A stretch of DNA of 64,000 nt from Chitinophaga eiseniae (GCF_900167135.1 NZ_FUWZ01000005.1:505003-569002), one strand, 5' to 3'. Shown: positions 7,247-17,149, counted from the stretch's first letter. The notes: generated by a model from the sequence alone, not told the origin. Made by a program: numbers and translations.

Positions 7247-10078
7247 CTATTTAACATCAAAGCCCCAGTTAATGCCTTTCTCAGTAGCAGGCACGCCGGA
7301 TTCCAGCCATTGCGGCGCCGGAGCGCCTTTCAGGAAGTGGTCGAAGAACTGTTGTTCGCGGCGCTGGATATCCTTGCGGTTCTGGCGTTGTACCAGGTTG
7401 TGGGCTTCGTTATTGTAGTTCAGCAGCCATACGGGTTTGCCCAGCCGGCGTAAGCCGGTGAACATTTCAATGCCCTGGTACCAGGGAACGGCGCCGTCGG
7501 CATCGTTGGCCATAATGGCAACCGGCGTGTTCACCTTGGGCAGGTTGAACAGCGGGGAGTTCTGGATATACAGCTCCGGTTTATCCCACAGGGTGGCGCC
7601 AATGCGGCTCTGGGAATGTTCGTACTGGAACTGGCGGTTCATGCCGCTTTCCCAGCGGATGCCTCCATAAGCGCTGGTCATATTGGCTACGGGCGCTCCT
7701 GCCCAGGCAGCCTTGAAAAGATTGGTCTGCGTAATCAGAAATGCCACCTGGTAACCGCCCCAGCTCTGGCCCTGGATGCCCATGTTCTTACCGTCTACCC
7801 AGGGTTGTTTGGCGAGATTTTCTGCCGCACTCACAATGTAGTCGTACGCGCTCTTGCCCGGATAGCCGTTCTCATAAGTGATATCCGGTGCAAACACCAG
7901 ATAACCGCGGCTCACGAAGAAAGAAATGTTCAGCCGTGAAGGCGTAGGAGCAGGCGCCTGATAGTTATACAGCCCATCGGTCAGCTTCTCATAGAAGTAA
8001 AAAATAACAGGATATTTTTTATTCGGGTCGAAGTCTTCCGGCTTATAGAGAATACCTTCTGATGCTTTACCGGTAAAGGTGTTCCATTTATACAGCGAGG
8101 CTGTGCCCCAGTTGTATTCCTGTTGCTGCGGGTTAGTATTGCTGATTTTCACTGCTTTGTTCAATTCGCCGGTATACACATTGGGCGACTCTGTGTAGTT
8201 GGCGCGTACGTACGTGTAGGCGTTGGCGTCTTTTGCTTTCAGCAGGTCCAGGTAACTGTTGGGGCCCAGCACCAGCTGTTGCGGCCTGCGTTGTTTATCA
8301 TTTTTGGCCAGCAGTCGCAGACTGTAATATCCGTTATATTTAGTGCTGTCCTGGAATGCACTCATGACAATAACATCGCCGGCGTTGTAGAATTTCTGTT
8401 CTTGGTCCAGTTTCAGCGCGCGGAAGCGGGTTTTGGTCTGACGGCCCACGCCATAGGTGATCATAGCGGGAGCTGTCTTACCGGTAGGATCTACCTGCCA
8501 GATATCATAGCGGTCATAAATATAAATGTACCGGTCGTTGTTGAGCCATCCTGCAAAGCCGTATGGTTCCGGCACGTCCGGATGGTCGTCTTCTTCATCA
8601 AACAGTTTGGCCGGAATGTCTTTGCTGATGTTCACGACTGCGCCGGTGGCGTTGTGGTAGCTGAAGTATTGTTTGTCTGCCAGGTCATACCACACGATAT
8701 ACTGACCGTTGGGGGAGATGGAGTAGAAGCCGTCCAGGTTTTCCCTGATTTTTTTGCGGGTACCGTCTTCCAGGTTAACGAGATAGCCTGTTTTGAGGGT
8801 ACGGCCCACCCACTGCAGCTGCACTCTGTGGCCTTTGTCGGTGTATCCGAGGGCGTAGCGGCCGTTGCCTTCTGCCGGGACCACCACGTTCTCGAGGTCC
8901 TGGTCGCCCAGCTGGAGGATACGTTTGCTGCCTGGATAATAGACTGCGGCGTAGCTCCTTTTCAGTTCCTTGTCGGCGTTTTTGAGCTGCATGGGCTGCA
9001 GGTAATCGTCTTTGTAGTTCCAGATGTCCACCTTGGCCACTTCAAAGTCCACGATGGTAGTATCTTTTGCCGGCAGGATGGGAGCGGTGCCGAAGAACAG
9101 GCGTTGCCCGTCTTTGCTGAACCAGATCAGGCTGTTGGGGCTGATGGTCCAGCGGGAAGGGATGCCGCTGCTGTTTTTGTCGGCTGCGGTGATGGCGCTG
9201 TCTTGTCCGGGTTTATAATAAAACAGCTGGTAGAACTGTTGCAGTGATTTGGCGCTGTCGCGGGTACCAAAATAAGCTGCCTGTTCACCTTTCTCGTCGA
9301 AGGCAAACTGTTTATAGTCGCCGTATCCGCGGCTCAGGGTGTCTGCCTTGCGGGTGGCGGTATGCCATAGCAATATGCCGGAGCGGGACAGGGAGTCTTT
9401 TTTATCGGAGGTGATTTCTATGAGGAGGTTGTTACCGGGTTTGCTGAATGCGTATTCAGCGACGTTTTTAACGGAATCCTGGCTGCCGTCTTTCAGCTGC
9501 CGGATCACGAGGGTGCCGTTTTCGTTTTTATCGCTGCCGCTTTTGTCGTCGTCGGCGCGGTCGGAGTCAGCAGCTTTAGGGGCGGCCTTTCCTTTGGTTT
9601 TAGCGCTGTCGGCGGGTTTTTCCGTCAGGTAGGCGAGCCATCCGCTGCCTTTGGCGGGTGTTTTAAAGGATTTGATGCGGGGCAGTTTCTGCAGGTCGCC
9701 GGAAGCGAGGGTGAAGATGCCCATGGAATCTTTCGGCATATCGGCCGGCTTTTTCTTTTTGATGCGGGCTTCGCGGGTGTCTTTATACAGCGGTTTAATG
9801 CTGAAGATCACATACCGGGAATCGTTGGTGATCACCGGGCTGGCGCCGCGGGCGATGGTACGGGACTGGCCTGTTTTGCGGTCATAAATCACCAGGGATG
9901 CGTTGCCTTCCTGTGGGGTGACGGTGTATACTACCCATTGTCCATCGTTGCTGATGAGTTTAGTGCCGATACTCTGCCAGCTGTCGTACACGGTATGGTC
10001 AAGCGGTTTTTTGGCAGGTTGTTGTGCATAAGCAAAAGAGGCCCCCAGCAGGGAGAGGGCCAGTAACATATTTCTCAT
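7247..10078 (-). CDS. Secreted S9-family (prolyl oligopeptidase-like) serine peptidase
   Basis: The 943-residue protein starts with a signal peptide (MRNMLLALSLLGASFAYAQQ). A long N-terminal part (about 25-690) has WD40/PD40-like repeats such as WVVYTVTPQEGNASLVIYD and FYSISPNGQYIVWYD, the usual beta-propeller of S9 peptidases. The C-terminal alpha/beta-hydrolase domain (about 700-943) has nucleophile Ser772 in GQSWGG, Asp861 in NDADGAVPW and His893 in NEAHNL. It probably cleaves peptides in the periplasm or outside the cell. It is on the same strand as, and downstream of, a SusC/SusD pair, separated by a strong hairpin. A low-complexity Lys/Asp/Ser stretch (KAADSDRADDDKSGSDKNE) lies in the propeller. 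Confidence 0.93.
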   Translation of the reverse strand: MRNMLLALSLLGASFAYAQQPAKKPLDHTVYDSWQSIGTKLISNDGQWVVYTVTPQEGNASLVIYDRKTGQSRTIARGASPVITNDSRYVIFSIKPLYKDTREARIKKKKPADMPKDSMGIFTLASGDLQKLPRIKSFKTPAKGSGWLAYLTEKPADSAKTKGKAAPKAADSDRADDDKSGSDKNENGTLVIRQLKDGSQDSVKNVAEYAFSKPGNNLLIEITSDKKDSLSRSGILLWHTATRKADTLSRGYGDYKQFAFDEKGEQAAYFGTRDSAKSLQQFYQLFYYKPGQDSAITAADKNSSGIPSRWTISPNSLIWFSKDGQRLFFGTAPILPAKDTTIVDFEVAKVDIWNYKDDYLQPMQLKNADKELKRSYAAVYYPGSKRILQLGDQDLENVVVPAEGNGRYALGYTDKGHRVQLQWVGRTLKTGYLVNLEDGTRKKIRENLDGFYSISPNGQYIVWYDLADKQYFSYHNATGAVVNISKDIPAKLFDEEDDHPDVPEPYGFAGWLNNDRYIYIYDRYDIWQVDPTGKTAPAMITYGVGRQTKTRFRALKLDQEQKFYNAGDVIVMSAFQDSTKYNGYYSLRLLAKNDKQRRPQQLVLGPNSYLDLLKAKDANAYTYVRANYTESPNVYTGELNKAVKISNTNPQQQEYNWGTASLYKWNTFTGKASEGILYKPEDFDPNKKYPVIFYFYEKLTDGLYNYQAPAPTPSRLNISFFVSRGYLVFAPDITYENGYPGKSAYDYIVSAAENLAKQPWVDGKNMGIQGQSWGGYQVAFLITQTNLFKAAWAGAPVANMTSAYGGIRWESGMNRQFQYEHSQSRIGATLWDKPELYIQNSPLFNLPKVNTPVAIMANDADGAVPWYQGIEMFTGLRRLGKPVWLLNYNNEAHNLVQRQNRKDIQRREQQFFDHFLKGAPAPQWLESGVPATEKGINWGFDVK

Positions 10079-10153
10079 GCGCGCAAAGTATACTTTTTTC
10101 GGGCAAAAGTATAAAGACTTTTACCAGCGGCGGGGAGCGGGTATGGAAAGCGA

Positions 10154-10187
10154 AAGGCCCCCTGACCAACGGTGGTCAGGGGGCCTT
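10154..10187. terminator. Strong 15-bp hairpin, likely terminator of susCD
   Basis: AAGGCCCCCTGACCA (10154-10168) pairs perfectly with TGGTCAGGGGGCCTT (10173-10187) around ACGG. A T-rich tail follows on the plus strand (CACTTTTTG) and a weaker one on the minus strand. It lies between susD and the S9 peptidase gene, both on the minus strand, and probably separates or attenuates them. Confidence 0.7.
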
Positions 10188-10237
10188 CACTTTTTGTTGT
10201 TTCGATTTATCTCATATGCAGATCACACGATAGGAGG

Positions 10238-11908
10238 TTACCAGCCGGGGTTCTGTGTCAGCCTGCCGTCCGGATAAAGGGCGATCTGGCCGCTCGGGAT
10301 AGGTTCTAGGTAGTTCTTGGGGTCTTTGAACTCCCGTTCTATCACTGGTTTAACGATGATATACCCGTTGGCGTCCCTTTCCGCTTTTTCTGTGGTGCCT
10401 GCAGGGAACTCCGGAATTTTGGCGCCTCTGATAATATCAGGGTTGGTGGCGGTGTTCAGGGCCTTGCCCTGTCCCCAGCGGAACAGGTCATATTTGCGGA
10501 AACCGTCGAGCATCAGCTCAGACCTTCTTTCGCGTCTGATTTCCCAGATCAGGGAGCTTACACCGGCTTTGTTTTTGGCGTCGATGATTTCCTTACCGCT
10601 TACACCGGCGCTTTTGCCACCGAGGTATTCCAGCTTGGCTACGCCTGCGCGGGCACGGAGCAGGTTTACTGTTTTGTCCAGGTCGCCCTGGGCAAAAGCA
10701 TACTGGCCTAAGTCATTCAGTTCTGCTGCGGCTTCGGCGTAGTTGAGCAGCACTTCTGCCAGCCAGAACAGCGGGGCGTCGGTATCGCCTTTGCTGCCGT
10801 CGGTGCTGGCCACCTGCGGGTTCAGGAATTTGGCCGGCCGGTAGCCGGTAGAAGTGGTAAGCCCTTTATTGGCTCTTCCTTTATATGCCAGCACGGTGTC
10901 CACAGACTGGATCAAACGGCCGTCACGGTCGGTGAGGGTATGTTTCAGGTCCTCGTCGCCGGCATATTTGGGTGACTGTGCAATGGGCAAACCATCTGTG
11001 CACACAAATGATTCCACCGCATCTTTGGAGATGCCATCCATTTGGGTACTGGTGCTCAGGTAGTTGATCAGGCTGTGACCGAGATAGCCTACCACATATT
11101 TTTTGTAAAGGATGGCTTCCTTGTTACCCGCCAGGTCCATGGAATTGTAGATGGTTTTATACTGCGGATTGAGGGTAAAAGGCCCTTTCATCAGCTGGTC
11201 GCCGGCGTCTTTGGCGGCAAGCAGGAACTTCGCGCCGCCCTGTATATTGTGATACTTGCGCCAGGTGCCCTCAAACAGGCATATGCGGGATTTCAGGGCG
11301 AGCGCCACATATTTGTTGACGGTATTTTCCTGGTCTTTGGTACGCAGGTTGGCAATGGCAAAATCCAGGTCGGCCAGTACATTGTCCATGACCGTAGTAC
11401 GGGAGTCTCTTCCCTTGTACAGGTAGTTTTCGTCTGAAACATCCGGCACTTTGTCCATCCAGGGCACGTCGCCGTATTCCCTTACGAGGATATAGTAGCA
11501 GTAGGCGCGGAAGAAACGACCAAAACCCTTCCAGTGGTTTTTGGTCTCATCGGAAGTGGGCACCCTGTCGATGCGCTCCAGCAGAAGGTTGGCCCTGCGG
11601 ACCATTTCAAAGTTCCATTTGGTGCCGCCGATATCGGAGGGAACGGTCAGCGTAAAGTTTTTTAAGCTGGCGCCTACCTGGTCATCACTTAAAGAGGTAA
11701 AGTAAAAGTCACCGAAGGTGGAGTTGTTGCCGTAGCCTGAAAATACACTGTAAAAGTTCCAGGAGTAGATACGAACGTTGTCTTCTGATTTCCAGAAGTT
11801 GTTGTCGTCAAATTTATCAATCTGACCTTTGTCTACATATTTTTTGCATCCGGTGCCGGTAAGCAGGGCTGCAGCGAGTATAACGGGTAGATATATACGT
11901 TTTTTCAT
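10238..11908 (-). CDS. SusD/RagB-family outer-membrane nutrient-binding lipoprotein
   Basis: A 556-residue SusD homologue. The signal peptide ends in a lipobox (LLTGTGC, Cys at about 20), giving a surface-exposed lipoprotein. SusD signatures include FFRAYCYYILVREYGDVPW, EVLLNYAEAAAELND and IWEIRRERRSELMLDGFRKYDLFRWG. The family captures glycans or peptides and passes them to its SusC partner, encoded directly upstream with an 11-base gap. The frame is open to 11950, but MKKRIYLPVILAA at 11908 is the proper signal-peptide start. The substrate cannot be deduced; no glycoside hydrolase is adjacent, only an S9 peptidase. Confidence 0.94.
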   Translation of the reverse strand: MKKRIYLPVILAAALLTGTGCKKYVDKGQIDKFDDNNFWKSEDNVRIYSWNFYSVFSGYGNNSTFGDFYFTSLSDDQVGASLKNFTLTVPSDIGGTKWNFEMVRRANLLLERIDRVPTSDETKNHWKGFGRFFRAYCYYILVREYGDVPWMDKVPDVSDENYLYKGRDSRTTVMDNVLADLDFAIANLRTKDQENTVNKYVALALKSRICLFEGTWRKYHNIQGGAKFLLAAKDAGDQLMKGPFTLNPQYKTIYNSMDLAGNKEAILYKKYVVGYLGHSLINYLSTSTQMDGISKDAVESFVCTDGLPIAQSPKYAGDEDLKHTLTDRDGRLIQSVDTVLAYKGRANKGLTTSTGYRPAKFLNPQVASTDGSKGDTDAPLFWLAEVLLNYAEAAAELNDLGQYAFAQGDLDKTVNLLRARAGVAKLEYLGGKSAGVSGKEIIDAKNKAGVSSLIWEIRRERRSELMLDGFRKYDLFRWGQGKALNTATNPDIIRGAKIPEFPAGTTEKAERDANGYIIVKPVIEREFKDPKNYLEPIPSGQIALYPDGRLTQNPGW

Positions 11909-11919
11909 GTCTGTTTTTT

Positions 11920-14900
11920 TTAGAAGTTCACCTGTAAACCAAAGGACCATGTTTTCTGGAAAGGCCAGGTCCTGCCGTAGATGGAGCCTTGGCCGGTGGT
12001 GATTTCCGGATCAATGGGCACACCGACGTTGGAGAAGGTAGCAATGTTCTGGGCGCTGCCGTATATACGTAACCGTTGTAAGTGAATACGTTTGGCCAGT
12101 TCATCAGGCAGGGTGTATCCCAGGGTGATGTTTTTCAGGCGCAGATATGACAGGTTGAGCAGGTATTTGGACTGTGGATAGAAGTTATTGCTACCGTCCA
12201 GTCTCGCCAGGCCGGTCACGTTGCCGCCGTTATTGCCCGGGAAAGGATTGGGATATTTCGCGTTGGGGTTGTCCGGTGTCCAGAAATCCAGCTGGTGATC
12301 GTACATGATGTCGTTGCCGCGGTACAGCGGAATGGCGATGTCGCCGAGGCCCCAGAAGTCCTGTTTGCCTACGCCCTGGAACAGTACGTCTATATCGAAC
12401 TGTTTAAAGTTGCTGCCCAGTCTCAGGCTGTATTGGTAGCGGGGACGGGAGTTTCCGATTCTTTTCAGGTCGCCGTGATCGTTGAGGGTGCCTTTACCAC
12501 CGTTGATGACCTTGTCATCGTTGAGGTCTTTGTATTTAATGTCACCGGGACCGAATTTAAAGTTGCCGCTGGTCAGTTTGGATTGGTCGGGGGAACTGGT
12601 TACGTCATCTGCGGAAGTGAAATAACGGTCTGTTTCAAAGCCCCAGATTTCACCGACCACTTTGCCTTTATAGGCCTGGTTGATCAGCATGGAAGGGTTG
12701 TTCCATTCGGTAACAACGGTTTTGTTGTCCCAGAAGGCGAGGGTACCGTAAACGGTCCAGTCTTTTTTGAGCTGGTAGTTACCGCCGATAGAGATCTCGT
12801 AACCGGTGGTACGCAGGGAGCCATCGTTTATTTTAGGAGCGCTGGCGCCGAGGAAAGCGGGCACCGTACGGCTGGTGATCATACCGTTGGTGTTACGCTG
12901 ATACCAGTCGAAAGTAACATTGATGTTGTTGTTAAACAGGCTGATATCTGTACCGAAGTCCAGTGTGTTTACTTTCTCCCAGCGGAGCGCGTCGCTGACG
13001 ATGGAGGGGGCGTCTACGCCGAGTGCCAGGATATTGCCGTTCATCCAGCCGGTCACGTTGCCGGTTTCCATGGAGGGAATGTAATATTTGCCACCTACGT
13101 CGAGATTGCCTAGCGTACCGTAAGAAGCGCGGATTTTCATATCAGACAGTACTTTTCTGTAGGACTGCATGAAGTTTTCTTCCGTGATACGGTAGCCGGC
13201 GGACGCAGAGGGAAAGAAAGCCCAGCGGTTGTTGACAGGGTAGGCGGAAGCACCATCGTATCTGCCGTTCAGTTCGAGCAGCCATTTGTCTTTATAGGCG
13301 TAGTTCACTCTGCCGAAGAAGCCGGCGTATGCGTTGATATAGTGGAAGCCATTTACAGACTGGTCGCCGATGGCCAGTGTCAGCTCCGGCATGGAAGGAT
13401 CGAGGATGTTGCGTTTGGAAGCGCCAAAGCCCAGTGTGTCGGTGTCTTCGGCGTTCATACCGGCCATCAGTTTCAGTTGATGGTCTTTACCCAGTTTTTT
13501 GTCGTAGGTAGCGTAGATGTTGAAGGTATTTACCTTAAAGCGTCTGCCGCCGTAGCTGGCGAAGTCCTGGCTGGTGGTGGCAACGTTTTCCAGTGGCATG
13601 GTGGCTGACCAGTAGTTCCACAGGTTGATCTTGTTGGCTGTTTCGTGCCTTACGATATTGTCGCGGCCGATGGTGTAGTCAGCGCGGATATTCAGGTCTT
13701 TCGTCAGTTTCAGGGTAGCGCCCAGGTTCACGCGGGTGTAGTTATCGACCACGCTGTTGGTGGGAGCGCCTCCCATGAGGCCTGCAGGCGTACGGAAGCC
13801 AACGCCTTTATAGGTGCCGTAAGGGAAATAGGCTCCCCAACGCCACATGTACTGGAAGTAAGGCCAGTACTCAAACGGGAAATCATATTCGTAGTTGCGG
13901 TACATCATCTTCAGGTCCACGTCCAGCCATTTGGTGGCTTGTGCGCTGATGGCGCCGGTGATGTTGTATTTCTTCAGACCGTCCGGGTTGGGTTTCATCA
14001 CCCCGCTGTTTTGATTGTAACCGGCGGACAGGTAGTAGGATACTCTTTCGCTACCGCCCTGTACGTTCAGGTTGTGTATCTGCTGGGGCGTCCATTTTTT
14101 GAACATGATATCTTTTATGTCCCATACGCGGTAGAACAGCGCGGGGTCGTTGGCGGTGGGCAGGTCGAAGTCTTCTCCCGGTATCATCTCGTTGCTGGTG
14201 CGGTTATTAGCGTATTTCGCTTTCCAGTTTTTGATACCGGCCAGTGTTTTGGCGTAAGACATGCCAAATGCTTCCGGGGCCAGACCTGCGCGGGCAGCGG
14301 AGTTGATAAGGCCGGGCAGTTCTTTTTCAGGATCTGCGAAGTCCGGCTGGTTCAACGGGGAGTTCCATGCAAAGTTGTTGGAGTAGGTGATACGGGTAGG
14401 CGTGTTGCGGGTACCGGATTTGGTTTTGATGAGTACCACACCAAATGCCGCACGGGCGCCGTAGATGGAAGTGGAGGCCGCATCTTTCAGTACGGACACG
14501 CTTTCTATGTCTTCAGGGTTGATCAGGGTGAGGTCCGGTGTTTCCACATTGTCTACCAGGATCAGCGGACGGCTGGTGCCGTTCAGGGAACCGACGCCGC
14601 GAATGTTGATGGAGGGGGTACCGGAAGCGAGGCCGCCGTTGGAGAACTGGATGTTCAGGCCGGGAGAGATACCCTGTAATGCTTTGGAGGGATCGGTGAT
14701 GGGACGGCTCTGCATGGTTTTGCCGATATCAACCGTGTTGACCGCACCGGTAAGATTGGCTTTTTTCTGCGTACCATAACCCACCACCACCACTTGTTCC
14801 AGTGAGCGTTCGTCAGGAGAGAGCAGCACCTGCACGTTGCCTTTACCTACCGGAATATCCTGCGGCTGATAGCCGATGAAGGTAACGTGCAGCACCAGCG

Positions 14901-15093
14901 TGCCCGCGGGCGCATCCAGGGAGAATTTGCCGTTGGGGTCTGTTACGGTGCCTTTTTTACCGGCTACCACCGTAGCGCCGATAATGGGTTGCTGATTGTT
15001 CTTGTCCAGTACGGTGCCCTTGATGATATTTTGGGCCCATGAACTCGCATAAACCAGCAAAAAAATGAAAGTGAAAAGTAGCCTTTTCTTCAT
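11920..15093 (-). CDS. SusC/RagA-family TonB-linked outer-membrane transporter
   Basis: The 1057-residue protein has a signal peptide (ending YASSWAQ), a carboxypeptidase-regulatory-like domain (about 22-105, IKGTVLDKNNQQPIIGATV), the family motif VVVVGYGTQKKANLTGAV at the plug start, a TonB plug (about 115-230, with SIYGARAAFGVVLIKTK), and a long beta-barrel ending in the aromatic-rich WSFGLQVNF. It imports a substrate too large for porins, using TonB energy, together with the SusD protein encoded 11 bases downstream. A DeoR-type regulator is divergent upstream, which suggests control by a sugar phosphate. Confidence 0.95.
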   Translation of the reverse strand: MKKRLLFTFIFLLVYASSWAQNIIKGTVLDKNNQQPIIGATVVAGKKGTVTDPNGKFSLDAPAGTLVLHVTFIGYQPQDIPVGKGNVQVLLSPDERSLEQVVVVGYGTQKKANLTGAVNTVDIGKTMQSRPITDPSKALQGISPGLNIQFSNGGLASGTPSINIRGVGSLNGTSRPLILVDNVETPDLTLINPEDIESVSVLKDAASTSIYGARAAFGVVLIKTKSGTRNTPTRITYSNNFAWNSPLNQPDFADPEKELPGLINSAARAGLAPEAFGMSYAKTLAGIKNWKAKYANNRTSNEMIPGEDFDLPTANDPALFYRVWDIKDIMFKKWTPQQIHNLNVQGGSERVSYYLSAGYNQNSGVMKPNPDGLKKYNITGAISAQATKWLDVDLKMMYRNYEYDFPFEYWPYFQYMWRWGAYFPYGTYKGVGFRTPAGLMGGAPTNSVVDNYTRVNLGATLKLTKDLNIRADYTIGRDNIVRHETANKINLWNYWSATMPLENVATTSQDFASYGGRRFKVNTFNIYATYDKKLGKDHQLKLMAGMNAEDTDTLGFGASKRNILDPSMPELTLAIGDQSVNGFHYINAYAGFFGRVNYAYKDKWLLELNGRYDGASAYPVNNRWAFFPSASAGYRITEENFMQSYRKVLSDMKIRASYGTLGNLDVGGKYYIPSMETGNVTGWMNGNILALGVDAPSIVSDALRWEKVNTLDFGTDISLFNNNINVTFDWYQRNTNGMITSRTVPAFLGASAPKINDGSLRTTGYEISIGGNYQLKKDWTVYGTLAFWDNKTVVTEWNNPSMLINQAYKGKVVGEIWGFETDRYFTSADDVTSSPDQSKLTSGNFKFGPGDIKYKDLNDDKVINGGKGTLNDHGDLKRIGNSRPRYQYSLRLGSNFKQFDIDVLFQGVGKQDFWGLGDIAIPLYRGNDIMYDHQLDFWTPDNPNAKYPNPFPGNNGGNVTGLARLDGSNNFYPQSKYLLNLSYLRLKNITLGYTLPDELAKRIHLQRLRIYGSAQNIATFSNVGVPIDPEITTGQGSIYGRTWPFQKTWSFGLQVNF

Positions 15094-15397
15094 GTTTTTT
15101 TAGATTTAGATGTTGGTTGTTTTAAAAGTTTTTAGTTATAACGTGCTAAAATTCAGATAATTAAACTTTTTATGTTGATCGGTTACTGTTACAGGCAGAA
15201 CGCAGCTTTTCACTCTGGTACACGGGAATCTTGCATTACTTTGCGTTTTTGTGCATGAAAGTAGCATAAAATTTCATGAAAAAAAGGCAAATTACAGGAA
15301 AATGCGTTTATTTAATGTGAAAAGCGGATAAAACACGCACAATCAATTTGGATTAGATTTTTCTACATTTGTGAACAAGCAAAAAAGTCCCCACAGC
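15094..15397. other. Divergent promoter region between susC and the DeoR-type regulator
   Basis: About 300 AT-rich bases. An inverted repeat CATGAAA (15254-15260) and TTTCATG (15272-15278) with an 11-base spacer lies near the middle and is a possible operator for the DeoR-type protein. TACATTTG at 15364-15371 is a good -7 element for the regulator gene. I see no unambiguous promoter for susC. Confidence 0.5.
15364..15371 (+). promoter_or_regulatory. Candidate -7 element of the DeoR-type regulator
   Basis: TACATTTG matches TAnnTTTG exactly. Transcription would start near 15378, downstream of the in-frame GTG at 15371, which makes ATG 15398 the likely start codon. No well-spaced -33 element is evident. 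Confidence 0.45.
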
Positions 15398-16147
15398 ATG
15401 TTGAAAGAAGAGCGCCAGGCGTTTATCATGAAGCAGATCAACCTGCACAATAAAGTGTTGTCAACCGATATCAGTGCTATGCTTAGTATTTCTGAAGATA
15501 CCGTACGGCGCGATCTGAAAGAGATGGCAGAAGAAGGGAAAGTATTAAAAGTACATGGAGGCGCCATTGGCCGCTCCTTCCATTACCCGTTTGATGAAGG
15601 AAACTCTGTATATGCACAGGCTGCGAAGAAACAAATAGCGGAAAAAACGCTGAAGCTGCTGAAAAATGATATGGTGGTCCTCACCGGCGGCGGCACCACC
15701 ATGATTGAACTGGCAAAAGCCATCCCGGTCAACCTGCGGGCCACTTTCTTTACCATCAGCCCCCTCGTGGCGCTGCAACTGGTGGAGCACCCGAACCTGA
15801 CCGTGATCACCATCGGCGGTCAACTGTCCCGCAGCTCCCATATTCATATAGGCGCCAGCGTTATCAACCAGCTGTCGGAGATAAAAGTAGACCTCTGCCT
15901 CATGGGGGCCAACGGCTTCTCCATACAGGATGGCATGACGGAATCAGACTGGGAAGTGGTACAGGTGAAAAGGGCCATGCTGCGGGCTACCAACAAAATG
16001 GCCATCCTCAGTATCGCCGAAAAACTGAACTCCTCCCAACGCATGAAAGTATGTGACCTGAACCAGATCAACTACCTCATCACGGAACTGGAACCCGATA
16101 ATCATTTCCTGGGCGCCTACCAGCACCTGGACCTGCAACTGTTTTAG
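15398..16147 (+). CDS. DeoR/GlpR-family transcriptional regulator
   Basis: A 249-residue DeoR-type regulator. The N-terminal winged helix (about 1-60) reads LKEERQAFIMKQINLHNKVLSTDISAML followed by SEDTVRRDLKEMAEEG, the family's recognition helix. The C-terminal DeoR sensor domain (about 75-235) has VVLTGGGTTMIELAKAIP and LMGANGFSIQDGMTESDWE, which bind phosphorylated sugars in studied members. Its position divergent from susC suggests it controls that locus, which is an inference. The start at 15398 is preferred over GTG 15371 because a promoter element overlaps the GTG. Its stop overlaps that of the convergent transporter gene. Confidence 0.92.
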   Translation: MLKEERQAFIMKQINLHNKVLSTDISAMLSISEDTVRRDLKEMAEEGKVLKVHGGAIGRSFHYPFDEGNSVYAQAAKKQIAEKTLKLLKNDMVVLTGGGTTMIELAKAIPVNLRATFFTISPLVALQLVEHPNLTVITIGGQLSRSSHIHIGASVINQLSEIKVDLCLMGANGFSIQDGMTESDWEVVQVKRAMLRATNKMAILSIAEKLNSSQRMKVCDLNQINYLITELEPDNHFLGAYQHLDLQLF

Positions 16148-17040
16148 CCCGCCAGCATTCTGCCGGTACGGTGCTGCCAGCTGACCCGCGCCATTTGCAA
16201 AGCTACGGACAGTATGATACAGGCCAGGCCCGCATAAAAGGCGTTGTTGAGATGTTTGTTCTCATGAAAAAGGATAAACGCCAGCACAATGCTGTATACC
16301 GGCTCCAGGTTAAAACACAGGTTGACGGTAAAAGGGGAGATTTTTTTCAGTGCATTCATGCTCAGCGTGTACATACAGATGGTACACAGCCAGGCCAGCA
16401 CCAGCAGGTACATCAGGTCTGAAAAGCCCGGTATCACAGTGCTCACCGGGAAATAGTGAAGGTAAAAAGGTAAGATGAGCGAGAGGACCACAAAACCGGT
16501 GGACAGCTCGTAAAAGGTGATGGTATTGGTGTCGAACCGTTTCACCAGCCGCTTGTTGTATACGGTAAACAGTGCGGCGAACATCGCGGAAATAACGCCG
16601 AGAATAATACCGGTTTGGTATTGGGTGTCAAAATGAAAGATCAGTAAAATACCGAAAAGCGTCAGCATAGACAGCAGCATTTCCACCATATCCGGCCGTC
16701 GCCGGTTGATCAGCGGATCAAAAATAGCGGTAAACAGGCTGGTGAGCGAGAAACAAATCACCCCGATAGACACGTTGGAGTATTTAATACTGCCGTAGAA
16801 GAAAAGCCAGTGAAGGGCCACCACTACGCCGGTGACGCCGATAGGTACAATATCTTTAAAGGGAAGTTTACGGAAGGTGCCCTGCAGGCGGAACAGGATG
16901 TACATGGTCACAGCGGTGATGAGTAACCGGTACCATACCAGTAGTCCTTCATTCAGGGATATCAGTTTGCCCAGGATGCCGGTAAATCCTGCAAGAAATA
17001 CAGACAGATGCAGCTGTAAAAACGCTTTTTTCATACACAC
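16144..17040 (-). CDS. EamA/DMT-family transporter
   Basis: A 298-residue integral membrane protein with about ten hydrophobic segments in two EamA halves, the normal architecture of drug/metabolite transporters (about 300 residues). Typical features are the early SLNEGLLVWYRLLI motif and FNLEPVYSIVLAFILFHE in the second half. The exported substrate is unknown. A TACCTTTG promoter element lies 64-71 bases upstream, so the gene is probably transcribed on its own rather than from the glycosyltransferase gene upstream. The stop codon overlaps that of the convergent DeoR gene by 3 bases. Confidence 0.9.
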   Translation of the reverse strand: MCMKKAFLQLHLSVFLAGFTGILGKLISLNEGLLVWYRLLITAVTMYILFRLQGTFRKLPFKDIVPIGVTGVVVALHWLFFYGSIKYSNVSIGVICFSLTSLFTAIFDPLINRRRPDMVEMLLSMLTLFGILLIFHFDTQYQTGIILGVISAMFAALFTVYNKRLVKRFDTNTITFYELSTGFVVLSLILPFYLHYFPVSTVIPGFSDLMYLLVLAWLCTICMYTLSMNALKKISPFTVNLCFNLEPVYSIVLAFILFHENKHLNNAFYAGLACIILSVALQMARVSWQHRTGRMLAG

Positions 17041-17103
17041 GCGATGCGAACGCGAATAGTCGCCGTCCGCCTTTCAAATTCAGTGATCCGGATGGATTCC
17101 CTG

Positions 17104-17111
17104 CAAAGGTA
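17104..17111 (-). promoter_or_regulatory. Candidate -7 promoter element of the EamA transporter
   Basis: TACCTTTG on the minus strand is an exact TAnnTTTG match, 64 bases upstream of the ATG. No clear -33 TTG at standard spacing. Confidence 0.4.
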
Positions 17112-17149
17112 CACACCCGGACCACTGAATATCCCTATCATCAGATTAA

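Noticed and set aside
7006..7418. Short open frames on both strands in the GCAAAG repeat with similar translations
   Set aside because: They come from the palindrome; there is no start context or family, and one runs into the S9 peptidase gene.
8123..9247. A 374-codon frame opposite the S9 peptidase gene
   Set aside because: Antisense shadow without recognisable motifs; the opposite strand has the full catalytic triad.
12295..14679. Long plus-strand frames opposite susC (272 and 344 codons)
   Set aside because: They mirror the codon pattern of the real minus-strand gene; translations are low-quality and have no motifs.
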